Origin: Auricularia sp. M13
Taxonomy: Eukaryota; Basidiomycota; Agaricomycetes; Auriculariales; Auriculariaceae
Length of the DNA stretch: 64,000 nt
Reading direction: 5' to 3'
Assembly: GCA_037042915.1 (NCBI GenBank)
Contig: CM073193.1
Coordinates: forward strand, 9,356,554-9,420,553
Position numbers and translations under genes: made by a program. The notes under the pieces are model-generated. The model was not told the DNA's origin. It did no database searches and saw only the letters and a program-made list of their open reading frames with translations. This document shows, piece after piece, positions 45,379-57,900 of the stretch (its first letter is position 1; every line of letters starts with the position of its first letter).

Positions 45379-48300
45379 ACTCTAGTCGAATGATCTGTAT
45401 TACAACGCCCACTTGCCACAGTAGAACCATTAATATATTATGCACTCAATATTCAAGGGTGCAGCACGATTTCGGCGCACATCACTCGCGTCCGGAACAG
45501 AGTCTACTAGGATTCACAGCCTTCTCTACATTCAGGTACTATCAGGGTGTAGGGAACGGCCCATGAATTCCGGCTGCTGAGGGAAGCGGAAGGCTTGCCC
45601 TTGCGATGCCAGGGTGATTCACTTCCAGGGCGACTCGGGCTCTGCACGCAGATCTATGGCTATGTATCATCCTTGGGATCAATTGGCGAGCTAGCGCCAG
45701 AGTGTGAAATCAACAAGCTTCGTATTCGCGCGAATACGGTATTGGAGCGATGAGACAGTCAGATGTGCAAGATAATGCTCCAGGTCACAACTTTAACGAA
45801 GACGCGCATCCAGGAGTATGAGCGCCTATATGCTTGACCAGTGAATTTTGTATCATCGCAGTGGGGCACAACTTCCAGCACCGTTTCTGATGCACAGCAA
45901 ATGGTTGGCTGCCAGGGATCGGATTGTCGTAGTCTGATGTTATGCCGCGCTTCATGCAAGACGAGGATGTGAACGTACCCAAACTGATTCGCCGTCAAGA
46001 TGAGCAATGATTATTCTTGTTCGTGGACTGGGTGGCCCGGTTTACGTGGAGTTTGCCTCGACGTGGGGGGCAGTAAGGTCTGACAATACGTAGACGCTCG
46101 TAATACTTTTCAAGATACCCGCATCTGAAAGCCTTCAGAATGTCGCCCAAGATTCGAGGGTGAGAGGTAACTGCGGCACCGCGAGTCCTCCATATGGAGC
46201 ATTCCCGCGATTGTGCAGCAGAATTAGAACCAGCAACATCAGCTTATGCCCCATCCAGGGCTGGAAATCGTACTGCCGCGCGAGAACATTGATCGGCCAG
46301 TGCAGCGATTCGCACTCACGTAAGCGACGGGTGCGAAAGAGGAAGTGATGCGCTGCAGCGCAACGAGCCCCTATCCGAACAGCGAGGCGATCCAGGTCTC
46401 GCGCAAAGCACATTTGCAACGAGGGATCTGCAGCCGGGCCGACCCCTGAGATTGACGAGGACCTGACCCAATGGCGGCCCTCTGCAAGCATCGTTCATCA
46501 TGATGAGAGGATGTGGGCGCCCTGCGGCAACCGAGCACGCCGCCATGGGAAGCTCGCGGAAGTTTACCCGGCGTACGCGTGACTAGCTGGAGACTGCTTA
46601 TATAGCCTGGCGAGGTGCTGGGGCCAAGAGCATTCGATAGAGCGCGACACTGCATGGGTCGCCACCTGGACGCCAGCACAACCAGCCACGCCGCTAACCC
46701 ATCGTCGAGGGCGACGTCGGAGGCGTGGCTCTGGGTGAAGCATCGCCGTCGATGCAGTCAGTTCACCCACCGGCGTCACAATGCTGGGCGTGGGTGGAAT
46801 TTCGCGCGACTTCCAGGGCTACCTGTTCGCCACCACAGCCGAACTTGCTACCAACTTCCACGTCGGCGGAAGGTGGCAGTCCGCCTGTGGCTGGTGAACG
46901 GTAGTTCTGGATACAGCCATTCCGCTACAGCGTTGCAGGACCCGTCACGATAGGCTCGCTGTAATCCCATCGCTCGAAAATCCAGGAATTCCGCGGATCG
47001 AGCCTGAGCCATCGCAAGAAAAGCAAGAAGGCCTCGGGCGTAAATTGGGCTGAATCGAAGGCTGGATCGTTGTACGTGTTTCCGGTTGTGCGCAGCACTG
47101 ATGGTAAAACCAGAGCATCGGTGCCAATGTTATAATTTGCGCTGCATATCGAGAGCCAAGAACTCTTGTCAAAGAGCCGACTGTTGCCAAAATAGTCACA
47201 CCAGCGAGTAGCGAGACTCAATGATAACGGGAAGATAACGCATAAGAGCCAAAATTTAGCCGGGAAGCGCTAGAGAGCAAGCACCAGAGGCGGAAGCACC
47301 ATACGCGCTGGCCGCAGCTACCAATGAGCACATCCTGGATTGCAGCGTGACGGCTTGGACCGAGAGAGCAGGACGGAGAACCAGCGCTACAGGCCAATAT
47401 GAGCGCGATGGGCCTTGTGATGAGCGATTGCCTGGGTTCGCGCAGTCAGTCAAAGTTCAAGCTGCAACGTCCTGCGGAAACGCTTACGACTCACGGCTCC
47501 GTTTTTGAATCGATGGCCATCGTTGACGCTGCTTTACGCAATCCTGCAATACTAATCTGTCTTGAGAAAGGTTTTCTAATCTAGAACCAAAGTTTCATGA
47601 GTTGCAGACGGCAGCGCAGGACCGCGGTACGCCGAAGCATTTTTGCCGCGCGCGACTCGACGTCTAAACGGGATATGGCAAAACGCGCCATGCCGATATG
47701 TGACACGCTTCTCGCGCAAAAATATTAGAGGATAGTAGGCTGCTACCGAGTAAGTTCATGAACAGAGACGGGCAGAGGCAAGGTATCGGTCGGAGTTGAC
47801 GCGAGTTTTTCCGTTCCGGCGATGCATCCGGGCCGCTTGCGCCACTTCGCTCTCGACTCTTGCACTGTCTGGGTCTAATGGTTCGCCGTTCAAGTCTTTG
47901 GTTACCGCGTATCCAAACTCGACTTCGCGGACTGGGGCTAGGTTGTCGCCTCGCCGGCGCCGCACTTCCCCGCTTGCGTTTCTGCTGCTCCGAGTCGCCT
48001 GCATTCTTCAGATTTCTGCTGCCCAGCCGGCTCAACGAGATGATCTCCGGCCTATCCTCGCATTCTTCATACAAACAGCGCAAAGACACGCGGCTTCCTG
48101 CCTCCGTCGTTGGGAGCGCCAATTCGTTGCGCCACTGCCAGTGGAACATTCGAACCGTGCAGTCGGTCTGCGCCCCTAGCCAAATCCCTCGGAAAGCAGC
48201 TGCTAGCGTCATGCTTATCTGTATCTGTTCAGAGAATTGCACCTACTATCGTCCAACAATGATCATCTAACGTAGCGGGACCGACGCTGCCGTGCTTCAA

Positions 48301-48621
48301 CCTCTTGATTGAAGCGAACGACTGGCAGGATGACGCGGCGGCAATCCGGCTCTCAGGCTGGCTGACTCCCATGCCGTCCGCAGAACACGTATTCAGCGCC
48401 CACGACATTCGTACGCTCTGGGTGTCTATGTAGAGCGCCGCATTCAACGTCCCTCACACCGGTGTGGCACAATAATATCTCTGAGCCGAACTACCGATTC
48501 CCAACTGCGGCCACCTGCGTCATCTGACCACAGACGACCTGCTGCTGCTGTATCTGCCAACGGCGGGTACCGAAGCGAATACCAAGCCTATATAAGAAGA
48601 CGTCGCTGTCCGACCGTCGTG
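45379..48621. other. 3.2-kb region without a supported gene
   Basis: Several open segments occur on the minus strand: 46925-47221, 47256-47453 and 47664-48242 (192 codons). None shows a domain, and I could not link them by clean introns. This could be decayed genes or non-coding DNA. Confidence 0.45.
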
Positions 48622-50204
48622 ATGCTACCCGGCATGTCTGCCCAGGCCGCCATTGCAGACTTTATCGGGCGGGTCGAGCACGGCAGGGACGTGCACGTAC
48701 GTCGTCCCCTAGCCGCATCGAGCACCGTTGCTCTCAAAGCTGATGACTTGGCTTATCGTACTAGTACCTGCATGGTGCGCCGAATGATAACGCGCCGGAC
48801 TGAAGATCTACTCACACCCCATAGTGTCCGCGGTGTGCTTATTTGTGCGTATTCTAGTACACTTACAGACTCAAGACTCATGAGAAATGGCAGATATACG
48901 ACTGCGCGACGACCTTGTCCGCAGAGGTCGCGCTCATCTGGCCGGCGCGGGCAAGATTATCTTCCTCTTGACGCGGTATATGGCCTGGCCGGAGTTTCTG
49001 TTCACCATGTACAGTCTGTGCAGTTGCTCATTTCTTGTGCTGCGCGATGCTGCTGATCGTGCCGGACGGGCAGTGGAGTTCTATGCGACCGAGTCCGCCA
49101 CGTGCCATCATATCTTCGCCTATATGACATGTGCGTGTAAAACGCCAGTTCTTGCATTGACTGATGAGGTGTGCGTGCAGGGTCCATCGTGGTGACCGGC
49201 ACGATTTCCGAGAGTACGTTGTCAATGGGCAAGACCTCAGCTTGTCAGCGAGCGATCTTCTGAGTCTCGGTCGCAGCCATTCTTATCATTCGCACGTGGG
49301 CCATCTGGGATGGCCGGAAATCGATATTATTCGGCCTCGGGATCGTGCTCCTCGTCCTCACCGCGACGTTGTCGTACCAGATGGCGCTCTACATTCGCGA
49401 ATCCGAGTGTGAGTGTGAGTCAGGCGATATCGCGTTGTTGAGATTACAGTAAACATGTCGCAGTTGTGCTGCCTCCCATTGGCACGACTCGGAGCCCGGC
49501 AGTCCCGGCATGCTTCCTCAACTCGACGTCGCGGCGCGTAGCTGAGTTGGACGTCGTTCGAGCTCGGTCGGTCGGCCTTAGTGGCATGTGTCCGAGCGCA
49601 ATCGCTGACCTGCCAGTGCGGCGAAACAGTTGTTGTCGTGATGACCCTGATCAGCGCTCCAGCATTGTGTACTCCGCGCGCGCGAATTCGCGCCCTACTT
49701 GAAGTCCTGATCGCCATTCTTCACCGTTGGCAGTCCAGCACGGCTCGTCGAACCTCATGAAGGCGCTGTACCGAGACGGTACGCCGCTACCGCGCGCCGG
49801 GAAGAATGCGTTCCTGAGTCAGATTTGCGTGGTAGGTGTCATCTACTTTATTTATATGTTCTGTAAGTCGCCCTGTCGCATGTCGCGCCGCCTGATGCTT
49901 TGGAACAGCGATATCCCTGACAAATGTGACCGTTCTCTACACGACCTCGGTGCGCCTCCGCCCGCGGAATGTTTCTTCAGCGCTCATGAGAATTTTTTGG
50001 GCGGGCTTTTAGTCGGAGTCGTACATCATCCTCCTCGCGATGTACGTTCTGAGCCCGACACTTGCGCGTTGACACTCAACTCCCGCGCGACGCAGCATGC
50101 ACCGCGCACTGCACGCGATACTCTCGTGCAGGATCATCCTGAACCTGCGTCGTGCGGGTGTCGCAGCCAGAAAGGCCACGGGGACGATCCGATTGCCAGT
50201 GTAA
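48622..50204 (+). pseudogene. DUF6533 multi-pass membrane protein, apparent frameshift
   Basis: Segments in order match the basidiomycete DUF6533 seven-helix family: LKTHEKWQIYDCATTLSAEV-x3-IWPAR (48870-48950), KIIFLLTRYMAWPEFLFTMY (48953-49012), a Cys-containing loop to about 49130, then ILIIRTWAIWDGRKSILFG plus a helix (49290-49410). Later come SSNLMKALYRDG (49740-49780) and the C-terminal MHRALHAILSCRIILNLRRAG (about 50098-50160), with stop at 50204. Several introns lie between. Around 48948-48953 the frame slips by one base within one conserved exon, with no splice sites to explain it. So either the gene is broken or there is a sequence error. The family is of unknown function. Confidence 0.6.
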
Positions 50205-51220
50205 ATGCACGGCGTGCGCACCGACTCGGACTGCCAGTGCCCTTCGAGCGATCAGAAATCCGGTGAATGTACATATGTAACAGTTAATTCTGTAGATATA
50301 TCGCGTGGCAGGACCGTTCTGAGGTCGAGAAGATCGGAGGCCAAGAGTGATTCGATGTAGCGAGTGTGCTGAACGTAACGGTAATACTGCGTGAAACAAT
50401 ATCCGGCGGCGTGCGCGCTGACCATGTCATGTGTAGGTGCGTGCATTCCTCAAGCAGCGGCTGGAGATTCGGGATACGCTAACAAAACGCCAAACCACAC
50501 AACGCAGAACATCCGATTACTGTGATTGTGAGGTGAAAGGCAAAAACGATATCTAGCAGGGCGAGTATTGCGCAGGTGGGGCCAGAAACGGTACAGTACA
50601 CACGCCTGAGTTGGAGAATGGATGAAGCATGTTCGAGAGGCCACACGGAAAGAGGATGCGACGCAGGAACTCGAGGCTTGCAGGGACTTGGGCTCGCTTG
50701 GGTAAGTTACCGTATGACGGGCGTGAAAATGCCAGTCGGGGACGGTGCATATGGGTGTTCTTGGTGGACGGTTGGAACTAGGAGCGTTTTTCTCCTTGGT
50801 GCAAGAGAAGGGAGGTGCTTAGAGAGCCACAGTAGCCAGGAATAAAGGCGGTATCCACAGTTACCAGAAATAAGCGAGAGGACGGTACGGTGAGTATGAC
50901 GCAGACTGCAGCCGGCGACGTGGAGCAGGAGCAGCGGCAAAGAGCAGCGCAGGAGCCTCGGCATGTACAGTAGCAAGAGCCAGCGAGTCAGAGCGAAGCA
51001 AAACGCGAGCAGGAGCGTCATACGCGCGCGCTGGGCACGTTGCCCGCGATCCAGAGGGGCTGAGCAGGTTGAGGGAGGAAGCCAAGCAAGAAAGAAGCGC
51101 GCGCCGAGCCCGGCAGTGACGTGAGAAGATTGCACCCGAGCGCCGGGCGTCTGTCTCGACGTACGCGTGACGCCAGCACCTGGCCGCGTGGCGTCCCTTG
51201 CTTTCCGTCCTCCATCGTCC
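50205..51220. other. intergenic, no gene seen
   Basis: Only antisense and chance frames. The promoter side of the glucanase gene lies here. Confidence 0.5.
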
Positions 51221-54200
51221 ATGCCGTCGACACCGACGCCGGGCAAGCCGTACTCGGCGCAATCGTCTTTTCTAAACCCGACGCCTTTGTCGCCGTCCCA
51301 TTCGCGCGCGGCATCGGGCTCGGTCCGGTCTGCCGTTCGCCCGCCTCTAGCGTATCTAGCAGCGCCGGAGAAGACGCCGCACGCGCTGGCGCATGCGCGC
51401 CGGCGGCGGCGCGCGCGGTACTGCGCGCTGGGGTGCGGCGCGGTCGTCTTGCTCGTCCTCGCTGTCGTCCTGCCTGTGTATTTTGCCGTCGTCAAGCCGC
51501 GCCGTGACTCCAGCAGCGGTGGAGGTGGTGTAGAAACGCCGAGCAGCTGTACAGGATGCGAGGTGGGCGCCGGAGGGGTGCTGGTTGGACGGGATGGGGT
51601 GACTGTTACGACGTCTGAGGGCAAGAGCTTTGTGTACCGCAATCCGTTTGGCGGCTATTTTGTCCAGGTGCGCGGCGGGTGCTCGTTGATGTGGATTGGC
51701 ATGAATGCTGACGGTGGGTTAGGACCCGAAGAACGCGTTCAACGACGGCGCGAAGGCCCAGAGCTGGACGCCCGCGCTCAACGAGAGCTGGACTTGGGGA
51801 CAGGACAAGGTCTTTGGGTGCGTCCCAGGCGCTCTCTCTTCATCGACGAACGCAGCAATTAATTAATTACGACGCGTTCAGGGTGAATCTAGGGTACGCC
51901 CGCTCGCCCGCTATTCCATTAGCTGTCGATGACTGACGCGACGCAGCGGATGGCTCGTCCCGGAACCCTTCGTGCGTCGCGTCCAATTGCGCGCCCGCGC
52001 TGCAAAAGACTGATCATGAACGGCGCGTAGATCTCGCCGGCGATGTACCAGAAGTACCTCGCAAGCGGCACGCTGACGGGCGACGAGTGGACGCTGTCGC
52101 TCGCCATGAAGGCCGCCGGAGATGAGGACCTCGACGAGCTGCGCGAGCATTATCGCACGTTTATCGTACGTCCCTTTCCATTCCGCGTTTCCTGCCTCCT
52201 TCTCCTTTCTGCCTTCTTTCTCCCTTCCCCGTCCAACCCGCTCGCTAACGCCCTCCGACAGACCGAAGAAGACTTCGCGCAAATCGCCGGCGCAGGGCTC
52301 AACTGGGTGCGCCTCCCGCTGCCCTACTGGGCCGTGCAGCCGCCGTGGCCCGGCGAGCCCTTCCTCCCCCGCGTCAGCTGGGAGTACGCCCTCCGCGCGT
52401 TTGGCTGGGCCAGGAAGTATGGATTACGGGTTAATTTGGATTTGCATACTTTGCCTGGTGAGTGGGTGGTTTTCGGTTCGAGGGGATGGACCGTACTGTG
52501 TTGCTCGATCCGCATGTCGCGATCGGCGTGTGTTAGATGCGCGCGCGACCTGTCGCGGCATGATTGCATCCCGCTATGCTATATCATTTCGCCCAATCCC
52601 GGCCCTCTCGCCGCGCTCCATCTTCATCTGCCGTGCTTATCGCTGGCGCCGCGCTCGACCTCCTACTCGTCCCGTAGCGCTTTTTTGCTGCTTCCATCTA
52701 TCCCATTCCTCCCGCCCTCTCGCTCGGAGCATCTGCGCTGTTCCACCCGTTCTCATGTCGCTCAACCCAACGCTCCATCTCTCTCGCCGAAGCTCTATGC
52801 TCGCCCGAGACTTGATGTCGCGCTCGCGCTTCTCGCGTCATGGGCGGGGGAACTCGCGACCTCCTGCATCGCTGCATCCTTTCATCGCACCCTCCCGCCG
52901 CGCTCTATCGTATTACTTCACTCAGCCCCACCCTCCTGGCCTCGTCTCCATCTGCACGCGCTGACTGCGGTCTCGCTTCGCACCCTCGCTCCATTTTGCC
53001 GTCCAGCCGTCCCACTGCGCTCCCCATTCGTCGTTGCATCTCTTTTTCCCGCTGAGCGCGCGCGGCTCGTCAGTCGCGCGCCACCTCCCGCCGCGCCTGC
53101 ACCCTTCGTGCGCTGCCCGCGTTTTCTCGCTTACTCCCTCCCATTCGCCATTCGTTCGTTCGCCGTCCGCTTCGTTCGCCATCCTCTTCTCGCTGCCCGT
53201 TCGCCGTCTGCTGCGCTCGCTGACTCCCCTTCCCCATTCGTCATCCGTCTGCTTCGCTTGCTGACTGCCATTCGTTCCCCATCCCTTTGCTCGCCATTTG
53301 TTCGCCGTCCGCTTCGTTCGCCGCCCATTCGCCATCCTCTTTCCTTCGCTGATTCCCCTTCCCCATTCGTCATCCGTCCCCTTCGCTCGCTCCGCGTCCG
53401 CTTCCCCCTTCGCCCTTCGCTCGCTCGCTACCCCTTCCTCTCTGGCTAACGCCTCCCTACCCCTTCCTCTCTCGCTAACCCTTCCTCCTCCACTCGCTAA
53501 CGCTCGCACACAGGCGCCCAAAACCCCTGGGTGCACTCCGGCCGCGCGGGCGGCGTCAACTTCCTGCAGGGCGTCATGGGCTTCGCGAACGCGCAGCGCG
53601 GGCTGGACGTCGTCCGGACGTTGGCGGAGTTTGTTAACCAGGTGCGTTATTCTTTATGCTCCGATTATCGGCCCCTGCGGTGCCTGTCTGTCTCCCGTGG
53701 TGTTCGTTCCCGACTTTCCCTTTCCCAAGTGCCTGCGTGTATCCGTATGTGGCGCTGCGTTCCCAGACGCTGGCGGGGACGGATAGAGGGACTGCAGGAG
53801 GTGTCTGCGCGCATCGGTGGGCTGTGGCTTCCCGCGCTCGGATGGGCAGTGGCTGCCCGCGCTCGGGTGGGGGTGCGGCTGCCCGCGGACAGCGCGCATG
53901 CAGAACAGGGCAGCAGCTGTGCGCCCAGACCATCCGCGGCTATGTAATCCTGCCAGGCTCGGATGGTCGGTAGCGGCCTGCCGGCGGGCGGGCGGGCTCA
54001 TGGGGTCGCTACATGACTTGAAGGATGGACGCTGACGCGCGCACAGGACGAGTACAAGAACGTCATTGGGATGTTTGGGATCGTCAATGAGCCCACGGCG
54101 GAGGTTGGTGCGCTGAGGAATTTGTGAGTGTTTTTCGTTCGACATTCTCCGACTGCGCGCGCGAGCCATCCCAAGCGCGATTTGGACACGCGGAGGGTGG

Positions 54201-56086
54201 ACGCAGGACGTTCCCTGCGCTCGCGAAAGCGCGCCGTGCTCGTTCGCCGTGTTTCCACGCTCCAACTGCCGTCGTGCTGCTCGCCGCGCTCAACTCGAGT
54301 TTCGCCTGCGCTGACCACTCTTTCTGCGTGACAGCTACCTGCACGCGCACGCGCTCGTGCGGAACGTCACTGGCATCGGCGCTGGCAAAGGCCCGTATGT
54401 CAGTATTCATGATCAGTTCTTGGGACCGGAAGATTGGGCGGGGTTCGGGGCTACTGCGTGCGTTTGTGCATTATCTGCGCGCTGCATGTGGCTGATTTTG
54501 TGCTTCGTTGCATTTTCATTCGCTCTGTTCTCCGACCCGCTGGTTCCGAAACGGACCCCGCATTCATCGCCCAACCGACACCCTACCTCTTCATGTCCAT
54601 CTGTCTATTCGTCTGCGCACTCGGATTATGCCCATGCTCTCGCGCACTCCGACTACGTCCTCGCTCTCACGCTCGCTCGATCGGACTACGTCCTTTTTCT
54701 CGCGCATTCTGTCTGCTTCACTCACTCTGGCACAATCGCACTGCGCGTCGCCCTCGCTGGCTCGGACTACGCACACTCTTTTGCTCAATCGAACTGCATC
54801 CTCGCGCTCTCCGGTTTGACTGCGTCCTCCCTCTCCCGCAATCGGACTACGCTCTTACTATCGCGCAATTGGACTCCCTCCCCTCTCTCGTCCAATCTGA
54901 CTGTATCCTCGCTCTCGCAAACACGTCTTACCTCTTTGCCCTCGCTCCCGCCCACTCCCGCACACAATAGCGACCGCCTCGCGCTGGAGCAACACCCATA
55001 CCTGGCCTTCGGCGTCGGCAACGCGCCGGACATCGCGCCGTTCCTCGCGCGGCCGTGCAGCGACTGGGCGCCCGGGCTCGCGGCGAGCCAGAGCGCGTTT
55101 GGCGTCACCACTGCGGGCGAGTGGAGCTTGGGGTTCAATGTGAGTTCGGACGTTTTTCTTCGGCGTGGCGGAGCGCATCGGCTGCGGGCTGCATTCCCAC
55201 GCGTTATGCTGCAGAGCGAGCAGTCATGATGCATCCCTGTTTTCCCGCGCCGAAACCGAGCTGTTCGTGATTCGTCGCTGACGCGATTTGAAACTAGGAC
55301 TGCGGGCTGTACGTGAACGGACTCGAAGATACGCACCAGACGACGGACTGCACCGGCTGGGACCAGTGGGAGAGCTGGACGGACGAGCGCAAAGGCCAGC
55401 TGAGGACGTATGCGCTCGCGCAGATGGATGCGCTGCAGGTACGCACTGGAAGTTGCTTCATTCCTTTCTTTCTACTGATTTCATTCGCTTCTTTGATGCT
55501 TGTAGAATTGGTTCTTCTGGACATGGGTGCGCATCGCCGCGCTCACGGCATTCTTGAAAATCACTGATTGCGCGCGCAGAAAATCCTGCCGGACTCACAA
55601 TCCAACGCCGTCCGCGCTCCCCTCTGGAGCTACCAACTCGGTCTACAAAATGGGTGGATGCCCACAGACCCGCGCGCAGGCGCCGGCACCTGCGCCTCGC
55701 TCTCTCCCGAAAACGCCGTGCCCTCCCCGGCGCCGTACAGCGCGTGGCAGACGGGCGGGCAGGGCGCGACGACGCTCGCGGCGGTGTGGCCGCCGGCGAG
55801 CGTGCCGGAGTATGCAGCGTGGAATACGGAGGCGCACGCGTGGCCGACGTATACGGCTACTGCGCCTGTGCCCAGTGTTACTGGGCTGCGTCAGGACGCG
55901 CGTGGTGAGGGGGGCGAGGAGAGGGGGGAGGAGAGGGATGTGGCGCCTGTGAGTGGGTGCGAGTATCCGGATGCGTGGAGGCCGGGGACGGCGGTGCCGG
56001 ATGTCTGTCAGAACGCGCAGCGGAGGAGGGAGATTGGACGCGGAGACGGCGTTGGGTGGATGCCGCGGCGGACTGACGCGCCTTGA
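51221..56086 (+). CDS. type II membrane exo-1,3-beta-glucosidase (GH5, ExgD-like)
   Basis: Thirteen exons start at 51221, 51723, 51882, 51947, 52031, 52262, 53514, 54047, 54335, 54971, 55298, 55506 and 55580. All phases fit and give 691 residues. An Arg-rich cytoplasmic tail and a membrane anchor (about 68-91) precede the catalytic domain. It has the VNLGGWLVPEPF entry block, WVRLPLPYWA, LRVNLDLHTLPG, QNPWVHSGR, then IVNEP (acid/base Glu361), QHPYLAFG and GEWSLGFN (nucleophile Glu463). NWFFWTWK and a Cys-containing C-terminal tail complete it. It hydrolyses glucose from 1,3-beta-glucan ends at the cell surface or wall. Odd points: a 12-nt exon (51882-51893) and introns of 1,056, 405, 513 and 211 nt made of pyrimidine-rich repeats. 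An alternative upstream ATG lies at 51167. Confidence 0.94.
52458..53513 (+). repeat. 1,056-nt repetitive intron
   Basis: Intron 6 of the glucanase gene begins GTGAGT and ends CACACAG. Its second half (about 53110-53500) is built from diverged repeats of TTCGCTCGC, CCATTCGTCATCCGTC and CGCTAACGC-like words, with C and T far exceeding A and G on the sense strand. Introns elsewhere in this window are mostly 45-65 nt. Confidence 0.85.
54458..54970 (+). repeat. 513-nt repetitive intron
   Basis: Intron 9 of the glucanase gene. It contains repeated CTCGCGCA...CGGACTACG and TCGCTCTC words (about 54620-54930), pyrimidine-rich on the sense strand like intron 6 but with a different repeat word. Confidence 0.8.
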
Positions 56087-57134
56087 CTGATGTCGACGAG
56101 CTTGGATGAAATCTTTTGATAATGTAGCCTTAGATGCACGAATATTGACGTACGACTTGCCCCGCTTTCGTCGCTTTCAATTTTATGTAACTGCTGCTGG
56201 TATTCCCCCGAGTCGTGAACTGTAGTTGTTGAGTTTGCACCGTCCTTCCGAATGGTCCACATCGCATCCATCTCGATTTGGAATGTGTGTGAATTGCAAC
56301 TAGGCGGTCTCATTATTGATTTTGTGGACGTGTGAAAGTGTCAGGTCATTTTGGAATTGTGTGACGGGCATAGCAGATGATGAGGTCGGCTGGGTGGGGG
56401 ACTGGGACGTTTGCTGCGTGGGATGATGCGATTTTATAGGGCTAGACAAGGGCTAGACGCTCGAGATGACGAAATCCACCTCCATCCTCCATCTGCAAGG
56501 AGAAGCATCCGCTGGCTTGAGAGACAGACGAGAGTACCGGCACACGGAATCATGTCTCACTGCGCTCCCGCCGCGCAGATGGTACATAACCGCGTTCGCG
56601 CCAGTTTACGCGGGTCTGCGCATGAGAATCTCGCTGAATGTCATTAAACTCGGCCGCAGAGTGGAGCACGACGCTGCGCGCGACGGTGGTGGCAAAGACT
56701 GCATGGAAAAACGGAAGCGCTGTTCGCAGCTGTCGCTGTCGACGCCGTAAACGATAGTGACGGAAGAGAGCAAGGCGCCCAGCGCTCGGGCCGGGTGCTT
56801 TGCGGAGTTGCGGGCGTCGGCCCGCTTCTTGACTTCGTGTCGTCTTCCAGCGGCAAGCATGCGCAATTGCAGCTCGAGCGCACCGTGTCAATTCTGCTGG
56901 CCGAATACTCGGTGATTGCGCCACACTCGTACACCAGGAGCTACCTGCCTGATCCACCTGGCGAGAGCTGGTCCGCCTGGTGCTATAACTTCTGAAGGAT
57001 TGAACTGTTCAGGTCAACTCTCCCAGGCGCGCTCCGAGTCGTGCAGCAGGATCCCGAATTGTCTTCATGAGCATTGCTTGTGCGACGCTCTGGCGCTCAG
57101 TTCCGTAACTAGCACAGAGATCTGCAATGCACAG
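56087..57134. other. intergenic, no gene seen
   Basis: Overlapping short frames at 56411-57143 show no domain. The 9-bp repeat AATGCACAG at 57126-57134 ends the interval. Confidence 0.5.
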
Positions 57135-57150
57135 GCAAGATAGGTTTGTG

Positions 57151-57422
57151 CACGTTCATCTTCCCTTCCCACACGCTGGCCAATTACCCATCTCACACGT
57201 CTCCAGTTACCCTTCCCACACGATCTTTATGCCTTCCTGCACGTGCAGTATGCCTTCCTACACGTCCATTATTACCCTTCCCACACGCTCCAATAACCCT
57301 TCCCACACGCTCCAATAACCCTTCTAACACGTCCTTATAACCCTTCCTACACGCTGGTATTACCCTTCTTACACGTTCTTGTAACCCTTCCTGCACGTTC
57401 TAGTATCCCTTCCTGCACGCTC
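57151..57422. repeat. tandem array of about 22-bp units in the left inverted repeat
   Basis: About a dozen units of roughly 21-23 bp read CCTTCC(C/T)(A/G)CACG(N)4-6TAA-C. Each has a core CACG next to CCTTCC. The same array, inverted, fills 61261-61550. Units differ by a few bases, and the spacers vary. Confidence 0.85.
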
Positions 57423-57900
57423 CCAGGGAGAACTCTAGTACACATCAAAGGAGTGCTCCAAAATTTCTGGAAACTGGATGACAAATATTTAGAATTCAGA
57501 TGAAAAATATTGGGATACTTATTAGGACCCTGGGCTCTGTGCATGATTTGATATCGAGTTTTCTTTCCTTTTTGGGTGGGTGCAAGTGATGCTGAACTCT
57601 ACAGCACCAGAAACAGACTGCCAAAAATTCCAGTTATACATTAATAAATCACCATAATACAAATAAAAAATACCTGGCCAGTTTGCGGAGTTCAATCGCA
57701 TTTCCAAATCTAGTAACAAATCCTGTTTGAGCTCGCATTACAGCCTACATGGCACAACCATCCTTGAGTACAAAAAATACTGTTGTATTGCAACTCATTC
57801 ATGAGCATTTCGGAAAGAGGGAACAGGGAAGAAGGGGATGTGAAAGGAATGCAGAATAATTTGAAATGATGGCATGACAAGTAAGGACAGAATATATATA

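Noticed and set aside
50707-51642. A 311-codon minus-strand frame.
   Set aside because: Antisense to the first exon of the glucanase and its promoter, with no domain.
52043-53449. A 468-codon open frame starting inside the glucanase gene.
   Set aside because: It reads an exon and then runs through intron 6, whose repeats lack stops. Splice sites and the conserved GH5 blocks show the intron is removed.
57151-57422. Tandem units resembling a CRISPR array.
   Set aside because: The units are adjacent and diverged, with no unique spacers of constant length. They are mirrored at the other end of a transposon, and the host is eukaryotic.
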